64,000 nucleotides of DNA from Adiantum capillus-veneris. Its lineage: Eukaryota > Streptophyta > Polypodiopsida > Polypodiales > Pteridaceae. Shown one piece after another: positions 30,640 to 43,330 of the stretch. Position 1 is the stretch's first letter. Each line of letters starts with the position of its first letter. Both the position numbers and the translations under genes were made by a program. The notes beneath the pieces are model-generated. The model did not search any database, had not been told where the DNA came from, and saw only the letters and a program-made list of their open reading frames with translations. The stretch spans positions 156,833,545 to 156,897,544 of the forward strand of contig CM043950.1 in the NCBI GenBank assembly GCA_014529385.2. Direction: 5' to 3'.

Positions 30640-32680
30640 GCTTATGCCATAATTTTTGTCAATGGTGGACTAACATATGTTATTGCTTTAATGAGGTCTA
30701 TAGGCAAGGATGTCCTCTAGCTCCTCTGCTCTTTGCCATACTCTCTGTTGCTCTTGGCTGGATGGTCAAAAACGAAATGCAAGAAGGCAGGCTGAAAGGT
30801 ATAAGAATTACTGGCTCACAAAGGGACCTGTGCCTGCAGATGTTTGCAAATGACACAAATGCTCTTCTTAATGCAAATGAAGAATCAGCCAATGCTTTCT
30901 TGGAATGCCTCAATCTCTTTTGTCTGGCTAGTGGATCCATTATAAATCATCATAAAACTGGCTTTAAGTCATCAAATGGCACTTTTCCCAATGTTGTTTC
31001 TTCAACAGGCTGCCAAATGATACCAGATGGGCAAATTTTCAGATTATTGGGTATGCCTATGGGATTTAAGGTTTCAATGAATCAAAGATGGGACTCAGTT
31101 GTTGGAAAATTTAGGAAAAAAGTATTCATGTGGCACTCCTACCAACCCACCTTATCATCAAGAACATTTGTCTTAAACCACTATCTGCTGTCTGCAGTGA
31201 TTTATTTTCTTTCTTGTTGGAAAGCCTCTCAATCTCACATTAAGCAGATCATCTCATTGGCAAGAAGGTTCCTATGGGGAGGTACAACTGATGTAGGGAA
31301 AATTTCCAAAGAATCTTGGAAAACATGTTGTATGCACAAATCAAGGGGTGGACTTGGTATTCTAGACCTGGAAAAAATGTCTGACAAGATTACTGGAAAA
31401 TGGATGGTAAGGGCAGTAGCCAAGTGATGATCTTTGGTCCTCTCTCATCAATTGGCACATACCTAATTTCTGTTTGCAGGTTTATAAGTCATGGAATCAT
31501 CTCCCATTCTCGGATCTGATCACCTCGCCATGGAAAATTAAACCTGTAGGCTCAATTGTCTCTATCAGAATGTAGAATTCTTGGTTTAGAATCAAAGAAG
31601 CTTGGTATCTTCCCCAGAAACAAATTTGGGACTTCAACTCTATGATGCGGGACTCAATTTGGATTGGAATGTGTGTCAAAATGTTTGGGATAACACTATC
31701 TATTAAAGCTCACAAGTGCTACAAAGCTGGAATTAGAACTTGGGGATATCTTCAAGTTAATGGAACCTAGATCACTCCAGATCAATTCACTACCCATTTT
31801 AATTTATCTACTCGCTATTTAAATGGAATTTTGTAGGCTAAAAGACCTGCAGGATCTTCAAGCTCAAGCTGGCCTGATTCACTACAAAAGCACTTCTATG
31901 GCAGATATTGCAAGGAGGGCTTACAAGAACTTTTCAAGCTCTCAGATTTTGATGAGGAGCTCAAGAAAAGCTTAATAAACAGTGGAAGCTCGATTGGGGA
32001 GCAAAACAGTGGATCTATAGATTTAAATGGCTATGGGGATTTGCAATCCTAGTTAAACATAGTTTTTTTGGCGTGGCTTATTTTGAACCAAGGTGTGTGG
32101 ATAGCTCAAAAAGCTTTAAAGGCCAAAAAGGGAGATCGGAAATGCATCCTATGTGGAGGTTTTGAAGACATCCTTCATCTCTTTATGGAGTGTCCAACTA
32201 ATTCCAAAAAGATTCAAGTGCTTAGTAGTTGCTGTAAAGAATTACATCCTAAAAAATTCTCTGCCCAGGATCTCCTTATAGGGGATTGTATCAGATTAGA
32301 TACCCCTTTATGGAATATGTGGAGATATGACTACCTATGGGCCTGCTGGACTCAAAGGTATGAAGCACTGTTTCAATTTAAAGAAGGAAGAGAAAGCCAT
32401 GGAATTTTCCTATCAACTCAAAAAACATTTCTCTTTCATGTCTGACTAAAATGGAGGATGTATATCATTGGTCCCTATATTCTATTCAAAGGAGTCATAA
32501 ATGGCAATGCTGGAAAGAACTTATATTGAAGTTCTATTCTAGGGAAAGACTCATTATGATAGAGAGATGTCTCCAGTTGTATTTTTTCTCTGTAGTTTTG
32601 GGATGCCTCTCTCTCTACCTGTGAGGCAATGCTGTACTTTTTTCTTTTTCTTTTGATATATTCCAGAACTTTTTTTTAAA
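30640..32680 (+). pseudogene. LINE reverse transcriptase, 5'-truncated, with zf-RVT
   Basis: L1-type plant LINE remnant. IFVNGGLTYVIALMRSI lies in one frame and RQGCPLAPLLFAILS in another, so a frameshift sits at the start. The long segment to 31427 contains the catalytic motif as FAND (30843-30854) where active enzymes have FADD, then LLGMPMGFKVS and the thumb region. After several stops, 32068-32445 encodes the zinc-finger zf-RVT region KCILCGGFEDILHLFMECP. The 3' end is near 32680, where TTTTTTTTAAAAAAAG follows. The endonuclease and ORF1 are absent. Confidence 0.88.
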
Positions 32681-32684
32681 AAAA

Positions 32685-33704
32685 GACACTGATCGTAAAA
32701 GAAATCACCTATCCTTCTCCCAGGTCTCCAAAATCATATCAAGACAGAAGGAAATGAAGGAGGGGAGGTGGCTAGGGCCGTGTGATTCCGTACGTCTACA
32801 CCACCCGAGGCATGCAATGTTTCATCTTCAAGTTAATGAAACCGGGTTAACTCCAGATCAACTCACTAATTACCATTTTAATTTATCTATTGGCTGTTTA
32901 AATGAAATTTTGTGTAGGCTAAAATACTTGCAGCTCGTCAAGCTCAAGCTAGTCTAATTCACTGCAAAAGCACTTCTATGGTAGATATTGCAAGGAGGGC
33001 TTGTAGGAACTCTTCAAACAAAAATCTTAATAAAAAGTGGAAGCTGAATTGGGGAGCAAAATAGTGGATCTACAGACTTAAATGCCTATGGGGCTTTGCA
33101 ATCCCAGTTAAACATAACTTTTTGGCCTGGTGTGTGGACAATTCAAAAAGCTTTAAAGGCCAAAAAGGGAGATGGAAAGTGCATAAGATGTGGAGGTTCT
33201 GAAGACATCCTTCATCGCTTTGTGGAGTGTCCAACTAATTCCAAAAAGATTCAAGTGCTTAGTAGATGCTGTAAAGAATTACGTCCTTAGAAATTCTCTG
33301 GCCAGGAGCTCCTTATAGGTGATTGTATCATATTAGATACCCCTTTATGGAATATGTGGAGATTTGACTACTTATGGGCCTGCTGGACACAAAGGAATGA
33401 AGCATTTTTTCAATTGAAGAAGGAAGAGAATGCCATAAAAAAATTCTCTTTCATATTTGACTAAAATGGAGGATGTATTTCATTGGCCTCTATATTCTAT
33501 TCAAAGGAGCCATAAATGGCAATGTTGGAGAGAGCTTGTGTTGAAGTTCTATTCTAGGGAAAGACTCATTATGACAGAGAGATGTCTCCAGTTGTAATTT
33601 TTCTCTGTAGTTTTGGGATGCCTCTCTCTCTACCTGTGAGGCAAGGTTGTACTTTCTTTTCGTTTAATATATTTTAGAACTTTTCAAAACGAAAAAGGCA
33701 TTGA
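32685..33704 (+). pseudogene. Chimeric LINE 3' fragment, second copy
   Basis: 130 bp of non-LINE sequence (from ACACTGATCGTAAAAG to GGCATGCAATG) joins LINE sequence matching 31750-32680, including a second zf-RVT (KCIRCGGSEDILHRFVECP at about 33180). It carries its own stops. The same junction is repeated in the third copy about 1020 bp further on. Confidence 0.8.
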
Positions 33705-33985
33705 TCGTAAAACATATCACCTATCCTTCTCCTAGGTCTCCAAAATCATACCAAGACGAAAGGAAAACGGGGGGGGGGGGGGGGGGAGGTGGCTAGGGCT
33801 GTGTGATTCCGTATGTTTGCAGCGCCCGAGGCATGCAAGGTTTCATCTTCAAGTTAATGGAACTTGGTTAACTCCAGATCAACTTACTAACCATTGTAAT
33901 TTATCTATTGGTTGTTTAAATGAAATTTTGTGTAGGCTAAAAGACCTGCAGGCTCTTCAAGCTCAAGCTAATCTAATCATTCGGA
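33705..33985 (+). pseudogene. Chimeric LINE 3' fragment, third partial copy
   Basis: Repeats the 130-bp leader, with a G tract expanded to about 17 G at 33769-33786, and the first 145 bp of the LINE part (CATCTTCAAGTTAATGGAAC), then ends. Confidence 0.8.
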
Positions 33986-33989
33986 TGTT

Positions 33990-34249
33990 GTTTGATGCTG
34001 TAACAATCATGGTTTGCTTGCCGATTAGCGACTAGATTTTGATGACTTAGGTCATTTGAGTGTATATTGAGTTAGATACAAGTTGTCTGTTGTTTTCCAA
34101 GAGATTAACACCTTCTTGTGGCCTCCATGCAATAGTCGAATTAGCTTCGTCCCATGGATTGACAATTATGTTCGTGGTTCTCGCTATGTCTGCAATAAGA
34201 TAAGAGTGAGGTTAGAAAACCCATCCACATTTGGTGCCACTGTCGGGGA
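33990..34249 (+). repeat. Gypsy LTR end and primer-binding site remnant
   Basis: TGGTGCCACTGTCGGGGA at 34232-34249 is a mutated form of the plant Gypsy primer site TGGCGCCGTTGCCGGGGA, complementary to tRNA-Asp. The LTR would end at CCACA (34229). Only the last part of an LTR may remain; its start is not identifiable. It probably belongs to the Gypsy element coding from 37.8 kb, with later insertions in between. Confidence 0.5.
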
Positions 34250-34250
34250 C

Positions 34251-34436
34251 TGTTGGGTATGCAAGCCCGGGTTTAGTGGCATCTGCCTGTGGAAATACCC
34301 TTATAATGCATGCAGCTATATACCACCGATTTAGTGGATTTTGCATGATAAAAGTTTTTGCTTTATATAGGTAAGGTTTACAAAGGAAAAATCAATCAAA
34401 AGAATAACGTGTAGTAATTTTTCTATTGTTGTACCG

Positions 34437-34529
<93 letters not shown>

Positions 34530-34594
34530 CTCTGCATAACCTGCTCCTTGCCATGTCTGCAAGGCATCATCCACCCTAGCTCCAACCCCCAACA
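34251..34594 (+). repeat. Left LTR of gag-only element
   Basis: 344 bp including an 88-bp (TC)n tract at 34439-34526. It matches 36289-36480 closely up to the CT tract. Confidence 0.9.
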
Positions 34595-34596
34595 TG

Positions 34597-34608
34597 TGGT
34601 ATCAGAGC
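34597..34608 (+). other. Primer-binding site of gag-only element
   Basis: TGGTATCAGAGC two bases after the LTR, the same tRNA-Met type as the first Copia element. Confidence 0.9.
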
Positions 34609-35151
34609 GAGGTCTTCCCGGCCATACCTTGTAGAGAAGCCGACGAAGCTACCATAGAATCAGCCTCCTGTTAAGTGAAGTACCTATGTTTTCACCTGCA
34701 ACAAACTGAGAAAATCGCCATCAACGAGTTCGCCCTGTCTTTCTGGTGAACTCTCAATTCTTAAGCGCTTCCAAATTTCGCATCTATAGCATGCTACGAG
34801 CCAATTACTCTCCTCCCTATCATTTCTTGCGCCGTCTCTACAATACAGAGCTCGTTTATTTTTATTATCTCACATTTTATTTTCAGTGGCCACCCAAATT
34901 GGTTTTGAGTCCTTATGCAAGCGGGTATTCACACCCTCGACAAGGTGTAAGTCACCCCGTCTGTGCTCGACTCAGTACTACATTGGCTCGTACATAATTT
35001 TGAAGGGATGTTTTTCATACTCAGGGAAGAGTCAATTGCAGTATGTTAGAAAGTTTATGCAGTAGCTTAATACATGCATGCAAAGATAGTTAAAGACAAA
35101 GACAATAACCAATAACATAAATTTTCTTTTTGGCTTTTGAAAGACATCAAC

Positions 35152-36008
35152 ATGGCGTCGAAAATCAAAAATTTAATGGATCCGACTTCCACACCTAGCA
35201 TATTAAAGTAAAGGGATATTTGATGCAAAAGAATCTGTGGAGCGTCGTTAAGCCTCTGTCAACTGACGAAGTAGGCACATCCGCTGTTGCAGTTACCAGA
35301 GCATTATCTGTCGAGCAACAATGGAAAGGTGAGCAAGCATTAGTTATTATTCTGAGATCTCTCAAAGATAATTTTATTCATTATTTAGATGACATGCAAT
35401 TTGCAAATGCTGTTTGGATGGAACTAGAGAAAGTGTTTGGTCCTAAAGCCAAATACTCCAAAATGAACCTTAGAATGGAGATGTATTCTCTTTCAATGCA
35501 TGATGATGAAAATATTGTAGCTTTAGCAAACAGACTAAAAAGCATCCGCACTTAGCTAATTTATGTTGAAGCTCCTGTCCCAGATGAAGACCTTATAGCT
35601 ATTTTTCTGAATAGCCTAGCTATAGAATTTCGTCAAATTGTAACTATTTTAAAAAAGAAGGATCCTCTGCCTTTTTTGGATGGTATTGTTAACTGATTAT
35701 AGGAAGAAGAGAAACGAATACCACGAATTAGCTCTTTCGTACCGATTGCATATGTAGCTTGTGGTTGCACTTCAACCAAGCCTACAACTTCAACCAAGCC
35801 TACTACCAGCACTAGACCTTGTGCGATATGTGGACGCAACAATCATCAAACCAGGGATTGTTTTAGCAAAAATCCTTGCACCCACTGTGGAAAGACCAAT
35901 CATCTTTCAGAAAAATGCTTTAAGAAGAATAAGTGACAGATCAATATGGTTGAAGGTGATGAAGATTGTGAAGCACCAATGCTTCTCATAGAAAGTGATA
36001 TCTTGTAG
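35152..36008 (+). pseudogene. Copia-type gag with two zinc knuckles
   Basis: Starts MASKIKNLMDPTS at 35152 but shifts frame before 35220. The segment 35220-35555 (WSVVKPLSTDE..LKDNFIHYLDD..VWMELEKVFG..LANRLKSI) is a gag of the UBN2/DUF4219 kind. A TAG at 35553 and two more stops near 35697 interrupt it. Then two CCHC knuckles follow, CAICGRNNHQTRDC and CTHCGKTNHLSEKC (about 35820-35930). It would package element RNA in a cytoplasmic particle; this copy is defective. Confidence 0.85.
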
Positions 36009-36288
36009 TTTTCAGTAATTTTTCTTTATGTTTCCTTTATGTCAGTCATTTATCAATAAAATGTATCGGTTATAGACATTGCTATGAAAATAAAGTGGTA
36101 AGACCACCCTTTTGTTGTTTGGTCGAGAGTTCTGGTATGTGTCACACTTATAGTTGTTTCTGGGAAGTGCACACACCCCTATGTTGTTGTCAAGGGGCGG
36201 GGGGACTTCTACTCATGGTTTTAGGTGAATGGACTCTGCCACAGCTTGTATCAAGTCCATAGTCAGAGGTTTGGGCTTGAGGGGGTGT

Positions 36289-36467
36289 TGTTGGGTATGC
36301 AAGCCCGGGTTCAGTAGCATCTGCATGTGGGAACACCCTCATAATGCATGTAGCTATAGACCACTGGTTTAGTAGAGTTTGCATGACACAAGTTTTTGCT
36401 TTATATATGTAAGGTTTACAAAGGAAAAATCAATTATAAGAATAGCGTGTAGTTATTTTTCTGCTAT

Positions 36468-36499
<32 letters not shown>
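36289..36499 (+). repeat. Right LTR of gag-only element, truncated
   Basis: Begins TGTTGGGTATGCAAGCCCGGG as the left LTR, lost after its (CT)n tract. Confidence 0.88.
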
Positions 36500-37640
36500 A
36501 AACTAACTTAAATGACTTCACCTACAGAAATAAGTTGTTCATTGATATCCTTGATACCAGCAAAAAAGTTTCCATATCATATTCCTCATGCATAATCTTC
36601 AATTCCAGCTCTTTACGCACAACGAAGCAACTTTAGCTTCATTGCGGCTTGCATAAAGACCTGCTAGAATATCCCAAGCTTGTTTTGCATATTTTGTTGA
36701 ACGAATGTGAGAAGTAATGGTGCACTTCATAGACAGCGCAATCAATGCATGAGATTGCGCATCCTTTACATCCCAACAAGCTTGTTCTACCGTAGGCAAA
36801 ACAACTCTAGTAGTAGCAATTCTTACGGCAAGACCTTCAACATCCTCAACATCGCCTACATCCTCAGAACCAGGATGTACATCAATGCCCTGCACAATAT
36901 TCCAGACACCCTTTGACACAAGAACATGTTGCATCATATAAGCCCACATAGGGTAATCGTCCCCACCAACATGTCCTCAGCAGCAAACATCTTGAACACA
37001 TTTGTGTTGTTGTCAGCCATGGAAAATGTCTGTATTTGATGTGAAAACTGCCCAAAATGAGGAGAAACTTAGTGACACCAGCACGTGCTATATAGAAAAA
37101 CCGACGGTACATTGTATGGGACCTGTTATACAGTATTTGGCACTAACAAAAATTCTGCACAGAATTACGAAATTGTCTGCACAGACCTCGCTGTAGTGGA
37201 AATGGAGTCCGCAATGTGCTCGAATCAAAAATCTGAGTAGACTAAGCTCTACGAGTTTCTCAAAAAATTTATCGACCTACAAACGCTCGGCAAAGCTCAC
37301 TGAAATCGGAAAAAGTGAGCACGTGTGTGCTGGAGCTGCTGGTGACTAAGCCCGGGAGGATGCAACCTGCTGTGATACCAATAGTTGGAATTAGGATTGC
37401 AGAGAAACGCACACATCTTGGAGAAGATGAAGGAATCTCAAGGCACAAAAATGAGAATATATTACCTAGTGTGCAATGGAAAGATAGATAGCCCTGGGGT
37501 GATGGGCGTATATACAATGCACAGGGGAAAAAAACCTCCTAAAGAGCGAAAAAATGCCCCGGTGGTCCTAGTGTGTTCACACGCATCAGTACCACATGTA
37601 TATGGTAACAATACACACAGATGTAATCACAATAGTTAGC
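36500..37640 (-). mobile_element. Copia fragment: LTR, primer site and gag start
   Basis: On the minus strand: a possible LTR (about 37640-37386), a primer site resembling TGGTATCACAGC (37380-37369), leader, and a gag opening with MADNNTNVF (37020) and WAYMMQHVLVSKGVW. It stops at 36500 where it abuts the truncated LTR of the gag-only element. The rest of the element is missing. Confidence 0.7.
36530..37020 (-). pseudogene. Copia gag fragment
   Basis: Minus-strand reading from ATG at 37020 shifts frame once, then 36949-36599 gives WAYMMQHVLVSKGVWNIVQG, WDVKDAQSHALIALSM, STKYAKQAWDILAGLYASRNEAK, the UBN2/DUF4219 gag order. No zinc knuckle or protease remains. Confidence 0.8.
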
Positions 37641-37679
37641 AAAAATTGTAGAGTCTTTGAGAGAAAACAACTAACTTGG

Positions 37680-40600
37680 TTAAAACTAACACAGGAACCA
37701 GGTTGCAGGCAAAGAATTGAGAGTTTGATAGGAGTTGAATTCAAGTCAAGTGGAAAAATGGATAACAATCCAATTCACAGGTAAGTACTCTATCCAGGGC
37801 TTAACAAGTCTATATGAACCTTAGATCTGGTCGTACACTAGCAAATCAAGGCATACATGGAGAGACCACTAGTAAGGTATCCACCAAACAGAGTGTGAAC
37901 CAAGGTGATCAACTAGGCACTATCTTTGAAGAAGTCCCAGACACTTATTCTGACTCAACATCTAAAATGTCTTCCTATTTGACTCAGTCAGGAACCAGAA
38001 CAACAGTGCGATATAAGCACATACTCACCTTTTATAAGACTAATGTCCATGGAGCTAAGGTTTACCTAGATCCTAATGAAGAGTATGATATTCGCATTGA
38101 TGACCATGACATAGAGTTTGAAGAGGAAATCAAAGCAAACAAACAAGGAAAAATGTATATGGATAAAAATGAGACTCAATATGTAAAAGTTGAAAATCTT
38201 GATATGATAGACAAATGGGGTTAGAAATAAATACAATAATTCCGGATATGGTAGAAAAAGAAGGTCCATTGACTTTAGAATTCAAGGGATACGATCAAGT
38301 TGATCTGAAACCTTTGGAACGGCTTAGAACTAATAATCCTAGGATTGTAGTCTATTATTAGGAGGATAGGAACGTCAAGGATCTTTTATGGACCTCTCAT
38401 GCCAAACCAGGGCAGTTAACACCCATGAAGATAATCTATATCTTCAAGATCAAGGACAAGGATTCAACAAATCTACCATCTTACCTATTTAGGGATTGTT
38501 ATAACAATAACTTTTATGATGAGTCATGAGGAGGTAGAATAGACCAGATACCAAGGGTATTCTATAAGAGACTCGATATTGAGGCAAGGACCTGATCCTA
38601 TTCTAAGAGAGGAACTCCATGAGAAATCTTTTGGATCATCACGATGAAAACCAAGTGACATTAGAACCAGTGCAGGGCTACATGAGTCACTATTTCCAAC
38701 AAATTGGTTTCAAGGACTCAAGACAAGACCAATTGCCAGAAGAGTTGGGGTTGAGCCAAACAGACGTGTCAGACCCGCTGATTCTCAAAAATGGGTCAAA
38801 AAATACAGTGGATATGGGGATCCATATGACCACTTAGCTAGCTTCAAGCAAGTACTAAGAGCAGAATGCATATTTGATTTCCACGCTCAATTTGAGGAAT
38901 TTGTAGTTGTATGTTCCAAAACTGGGATCAAACATAACAGGTATGTCAAATCTATAGCTTCAAACAGAAACAAGGTGAGTTTGTTAGGTACTGTGCAACT
39001 AGGGTGAAGCAATAAATTGCAAGATGCCCAAAATTAGAAATTCCAGCAGAAGAAAGATTAGTGTCATTATTTCTAAAAAGATTGCTCAATAAAGAGCTTC
39101 ATGCTACACTGTATAGCAAGAAATATTAGTGTCATTATTTCTAAAAATATTTCTCAGTAAAGAGCTTCATGCTACACTGTATAGCAAGAAGCATACAACC
39201 CTAGAAGAGTGTGTATCAGATGCTATTGACTTGGGAGACAATTGTGATATTTTCAATGAAGGAGACTCAAAGTGATAAAATAGCATCCATAAAACCAACA
39301 GAAGTGGGAATAGCTGCTGCAGCACCACTTACAGCCATAGAAGACATTCTCAAAAGGATGAACAAAATAATGAATAATATGCAGAAAGCTCCTATGAGAG
39401 GAGTTGGGCAAGGGATACCTCAACAAGAACAACTAGTTAGGCCATAGAAATGGTGTGCCATTTGAGGGTAAATGGACAAACCATGAGACCAATGAGTGTT
39501 ATTACCAACCAAAGTACGATGGAAATGTTCAATATGTGCCTATGAGACCACAAGGACAACCCATGTACAGATATCAACCTAATATGGTCCCATCACAAAG
39601 ACCACGGATGGGTATGGAAATACCACAACCAATGTTGGGTCAACAACCTCCATTTCTTGGACATAATGCAGTACTTGTAAAGTACATGCATTCAGAAGGA
39701 GTCATAGATGAACAAGAACTAGTGCCTTTCACCTTATGGTGAGCCTATTCCATCTACAATAATGGTAGAAGGAGAGTAGTATAATTCACATCCACCTTCA
39801 ATGGAAGAGCCTGTGACTTATGCTACAGCAAAGATTACACCGATGTACTTTGTAGCTAAGTAAGGTGTTAGACCTCCAATGGTAAGACCCATGATTAAGC
39901 CTAACATTGGAAACTGCCATAATTGTGGTGCGGATGATCATTGCAAAAATGAATGCCCAGAACCTGACAAGAACATTAAGCCAGTTGAATATTTTTGTAC
40001 ACAGTATTACAAGAAGGTTGGACACTTCCATGAAGATTGTCCAAAAAATCCATTGAACAAAGGAAAAGCAATGGTGAATGTACCCCAAGAGATACCTAGT
40101 AGCTCTTTGAAAATTGAACCTATTGTTTCAGTCAAGGTGATCACTAGAGCCCAAGCTAAGAAAAAGAAACATAACTCCTTTGATGAATTAGAGAATACTA
40201 AAAATTCCTCACAAAAGACCAAGAAAAGGAGACGTCAAAGATGTGAGATGAGAAAACAAAAACAAAAGGAGGAAAATTGAGGAAAAAGCCAAAAAACTAT
40301 TCCAAGAAAAAGTGAAAGAAACTGGGAGTGAAATCAAGGAAACCACAATAAAATCTGGAGGATCAATTTTGGTAGACAAAATTTTTGAGCCAATCAATGC
40401 AACCTTGGAAGCTTTCTAAGTGGGACTTGCAACATGCCAAAATATGAAAAGCGAATGGAAAAACTATCTTTCTCCAAATATAGTAGCTTAGCTTGAAGCT
40501 TATGAAAATTTGGTAAGAATTACTCAAGAGATGCTGGAAAAACAAAAACCCAAGCTTGAGAGTATAGCAAAACCTGAGGAGCTTGTGGTAGAAACCAATA

Positions 40601-43330
40601 AAGAGAAATCCAAAGTGGTGGTAGAACCCCACCTTGAAACTAAAGAGACAAAACTCATAGTGCCTAACAGTGAAGATGCTTTAGATGGAATTTCATTTGT
40701 GGAGGAAGATTGGCCAGGACACTCATGGGAAAATGTGAGAGAGATTAATGATGGGAGCATAACTTTGAAATCAGCTCCTAAAGAGAAATTTTGGTTAGAC
40801 AATTCACCTCTTGATATGGACATGGATATAAAATTCTTGTATGGAGATTGCGGTTCTGAAGCATCAATGGCCTAAACCATTGACTCTAAAAACACTACCG
40901 TCTTACTTAGGAGACAACGAAGATGAGTCCATAGTGTGCAAAACCACTTAGGTAAAAAGAGTGGAACAGACCCTAGAGGTAGAGAACATCCATTCAATGT
41001 ACTCTTACCTCGGGAGAACTGTTAAAAATTAGACCATATTTATGGAATGGTTTACAAAAAAACTCTAGAGAAGTTGGGGATAACAGGGCTAATCGCAAAA
41101 TATTTGGGTAAATTGAAACATGAATTGGAGAACAAGGAGATTAGATCTGTCCCTTTGAACAAAGTCGGAGAATACTATGAGGGGGAAGAAGGAAGCACAA
41201 TCCTTCCAATAAGATATAATGATGTAGAAACCATGGCCGCATACTAGACAGTGGGGATGGCATAGCCATATCCACAAAAGTAGTATGGGAATCATGGGAA
41301 AAACCACTGCTTGAAAAAGTGATAGTTAGTTCCTGTGGAATTGATTATCAACACACTTTTGCGATAGTGGACTTTGGAAAGAAACTTAATTAAGAAATCA
41401 TCTTGGGAAGTCCATTCATGCAGCAAGTACATCCCATTCAAGATTAGAAAAACAAATACCTGTACTTGAAGCAAGTGGGATCAAGTTAATTTGAAATATC
41501 ACACTTATAAAGATGTAATGAAAACACCCACTCAAGAGTTTGACTCAATCTCTTCAGCTGAATCAAAATGGGAGCTTAAAACAAGAAGAATGTATCTTCA
41601 AAAGGGATTGCATAGATGAAGCATATATACCTGAACCCTTTCTGGAGCATTCATTCGAGCCATTTGAATGGACTCAAATTTTGGCAACAATGAATGTGTG
41701 TGTGAATATGTCTATGCCTACTCAATTTTGCAATGAGGATTGTTATGACATAATTCCCATACAAATGATCTCAAACCTTCAAATTGAAGATGAGTTTCAG
41801 GAACCCAAGGACTTAATGGCTCAACAAGTCTTTGCAAACCTTTATTATGATGCTACATATGAGTTTGAAGAAGATTTAGCTACAGCCGATGATTCTGAAT
41901 CAGGAAAAGAATATGTGAGAGCCCAACTACTCCTAAAGGGAGGAGAGGAAAAGTTTTTTGACTTTCCAAATCAAAAACCAAGAAGACATAAATGGTATAG
42001 AAGAAAAACAGAGACAGAAAACTTGAAATTTAAACCTATGCCATCAGTTTCTAGCAGAACACAGTTTTTGATGTAGATAGATGCACATGATTGTGTCAAA
42101 GACAAAATCACGGATAGATATCTCTCAAACCACAAGCAAGTAACATAAAAAACATCAAGGAAAATGAGAAAGGAAACTCAGTCAAGACCTAAGCACCAGG
42201 ATGATGAATCATCCATGACACGGGTTGAACGAAATAAAAAAGCAATTGTTGAAGAAAACTCTAAAGGAGGTGTATACGAGTGAAATATAGAAAACCGAGG
42301 AAGAAAGTAAAGATGTAATGAGTGTTCCATCCCATTATAAGAAATATACTCTCCAAGACCAAAAATCATAGTGGAACAACATGTAAGGGAACTAAGAAAG
42401 AAGGGTGAGTCATATGAAGGACCTGAAAATGCAAAGAAAATAGATTTAGCCGTACTAAGAGAAGAGCGCAAACCTACGTACATTGCGAATGACTTGACTG
42501 AGGAAGAAGAAGATCTTTTGCTAAGATTACTAAAAGAATACCAAGATATCTTTGCTTGGTCTTTTAAATATTTCAAGGGTGTTGATCCAGAAATTTGTCA
42601 AAACTGTACCATACCTATGAGAGATGATGCAAAATGAAGTAGACAACGGCCATATACTTATAACGAAACATTTGCCAAAAAGATCAAAGAAGAGATAGAG
42701 AAGCTCGAGGAAGCCGAATTCATTTATAAATTGAACAGACAGATTGGGTGTCTCCAATTGTGGTGGTACCCAAGAAAAATGGAAAATTAAGAGCATGTGT
42801 CAATCTCAAAAAAGTGAATGCAGCCACCATTAGAGATAACTACCCTCTTCCAATTACTAAGCATGTTTTAGAACGAGTTGCAGGAAAAGAAGCTTATAGA
42901 TTTTTAGATGTCTTTTTCGGGTACAATCAATTTTGGTTGGTACAAAAGATCAGCATAAAATTGCCTTTGCAACTGAATGGGGTATTTTTGCCTATAGGGT
43001 TATGCCTTTTGGGCTAACTAATGCTCCTGCTGCCTTTCAAAGATTGATGAGCCATGCTTTAAAGAATAACTTAGGAATTTCTTGGAAGTATATATGGATG
43101 ATTTATGTGTACATTCATTGATCTAGGATGATCATTTTGAACATCTCAAAAAGATATTCAAAAAATGTGGACTTTTTAGGATTTACTTAAATCCTAAAAA
43201 GTGCACATTTATAGGCAGACAAGGAAAATTTCTTGGACATATAGTGTCAAAAAATGGCATAGCAATTGATATGGATAAAATTCATGTTATTATTGAATTG
43301 CCTTGACCAACAACACTCAAGGAGACCAAC
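37680..43330 (+). pseudogene. Ty3/Gypsy gag-pol, heavily decayed and truncated in RT
   Basis: Gag opens MNLRSGRTLANQG at 37814. Matrix/capsid-like segments run to 39450 and include a 68-bp tandem duplication (39061-39197). A CCHC knuckle CHNCGADDHCKNEC lies at 39915-39956, with a second degenerate one after it. A protease-like region with IVDFGKKLN and ILGSPFM lies near 41350-41430. Reverse transcriptase spans about 42480-43330: EFIY, VSPIVVVPKKNGKLRACV, PLPITKHVLE, AFATEWGIFAYRVMPFGLTNAPAAFQRLM and catalytic YMDD at 43091-43102, then KKCTFIGRQGKFLGHIVS. At least ten stops and several frameshifts. RNase H and integrase are missing because LINE sequence takes over at about 43330. Confidence 0.88.

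Larger units (their letters stand above)
34251..36499 (+). mobile_element. Gag-only LTR retrotransposon (TR-GAG-like)
   Basis: Left LTR 34251-34594 (TGTTGGG..AACA), initiator tRNA-Met primer site 34597-34608, Copia-type gag remnants 35152-36008, purine tract 36270-36288, and right LTR from 36289 that stops inside its CT tract at about 36499. There is no protease, integrase or reverse transcriptase between zinc knuckles and purine tract. Gag-only plant LTR elements exist and depend on relatives for enzymes. The right LTR truncation coincides with the start of a minus-strand Copia fragment, so its end was lost by insertion or recombination at the microsatellite. Confidence 0.88.

Noticed and set aside
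34331-34595. Minus-strand ORFs with long Glu-Arg repeats
   Set aside because: Translation of the (TC)n tract in an LTR.
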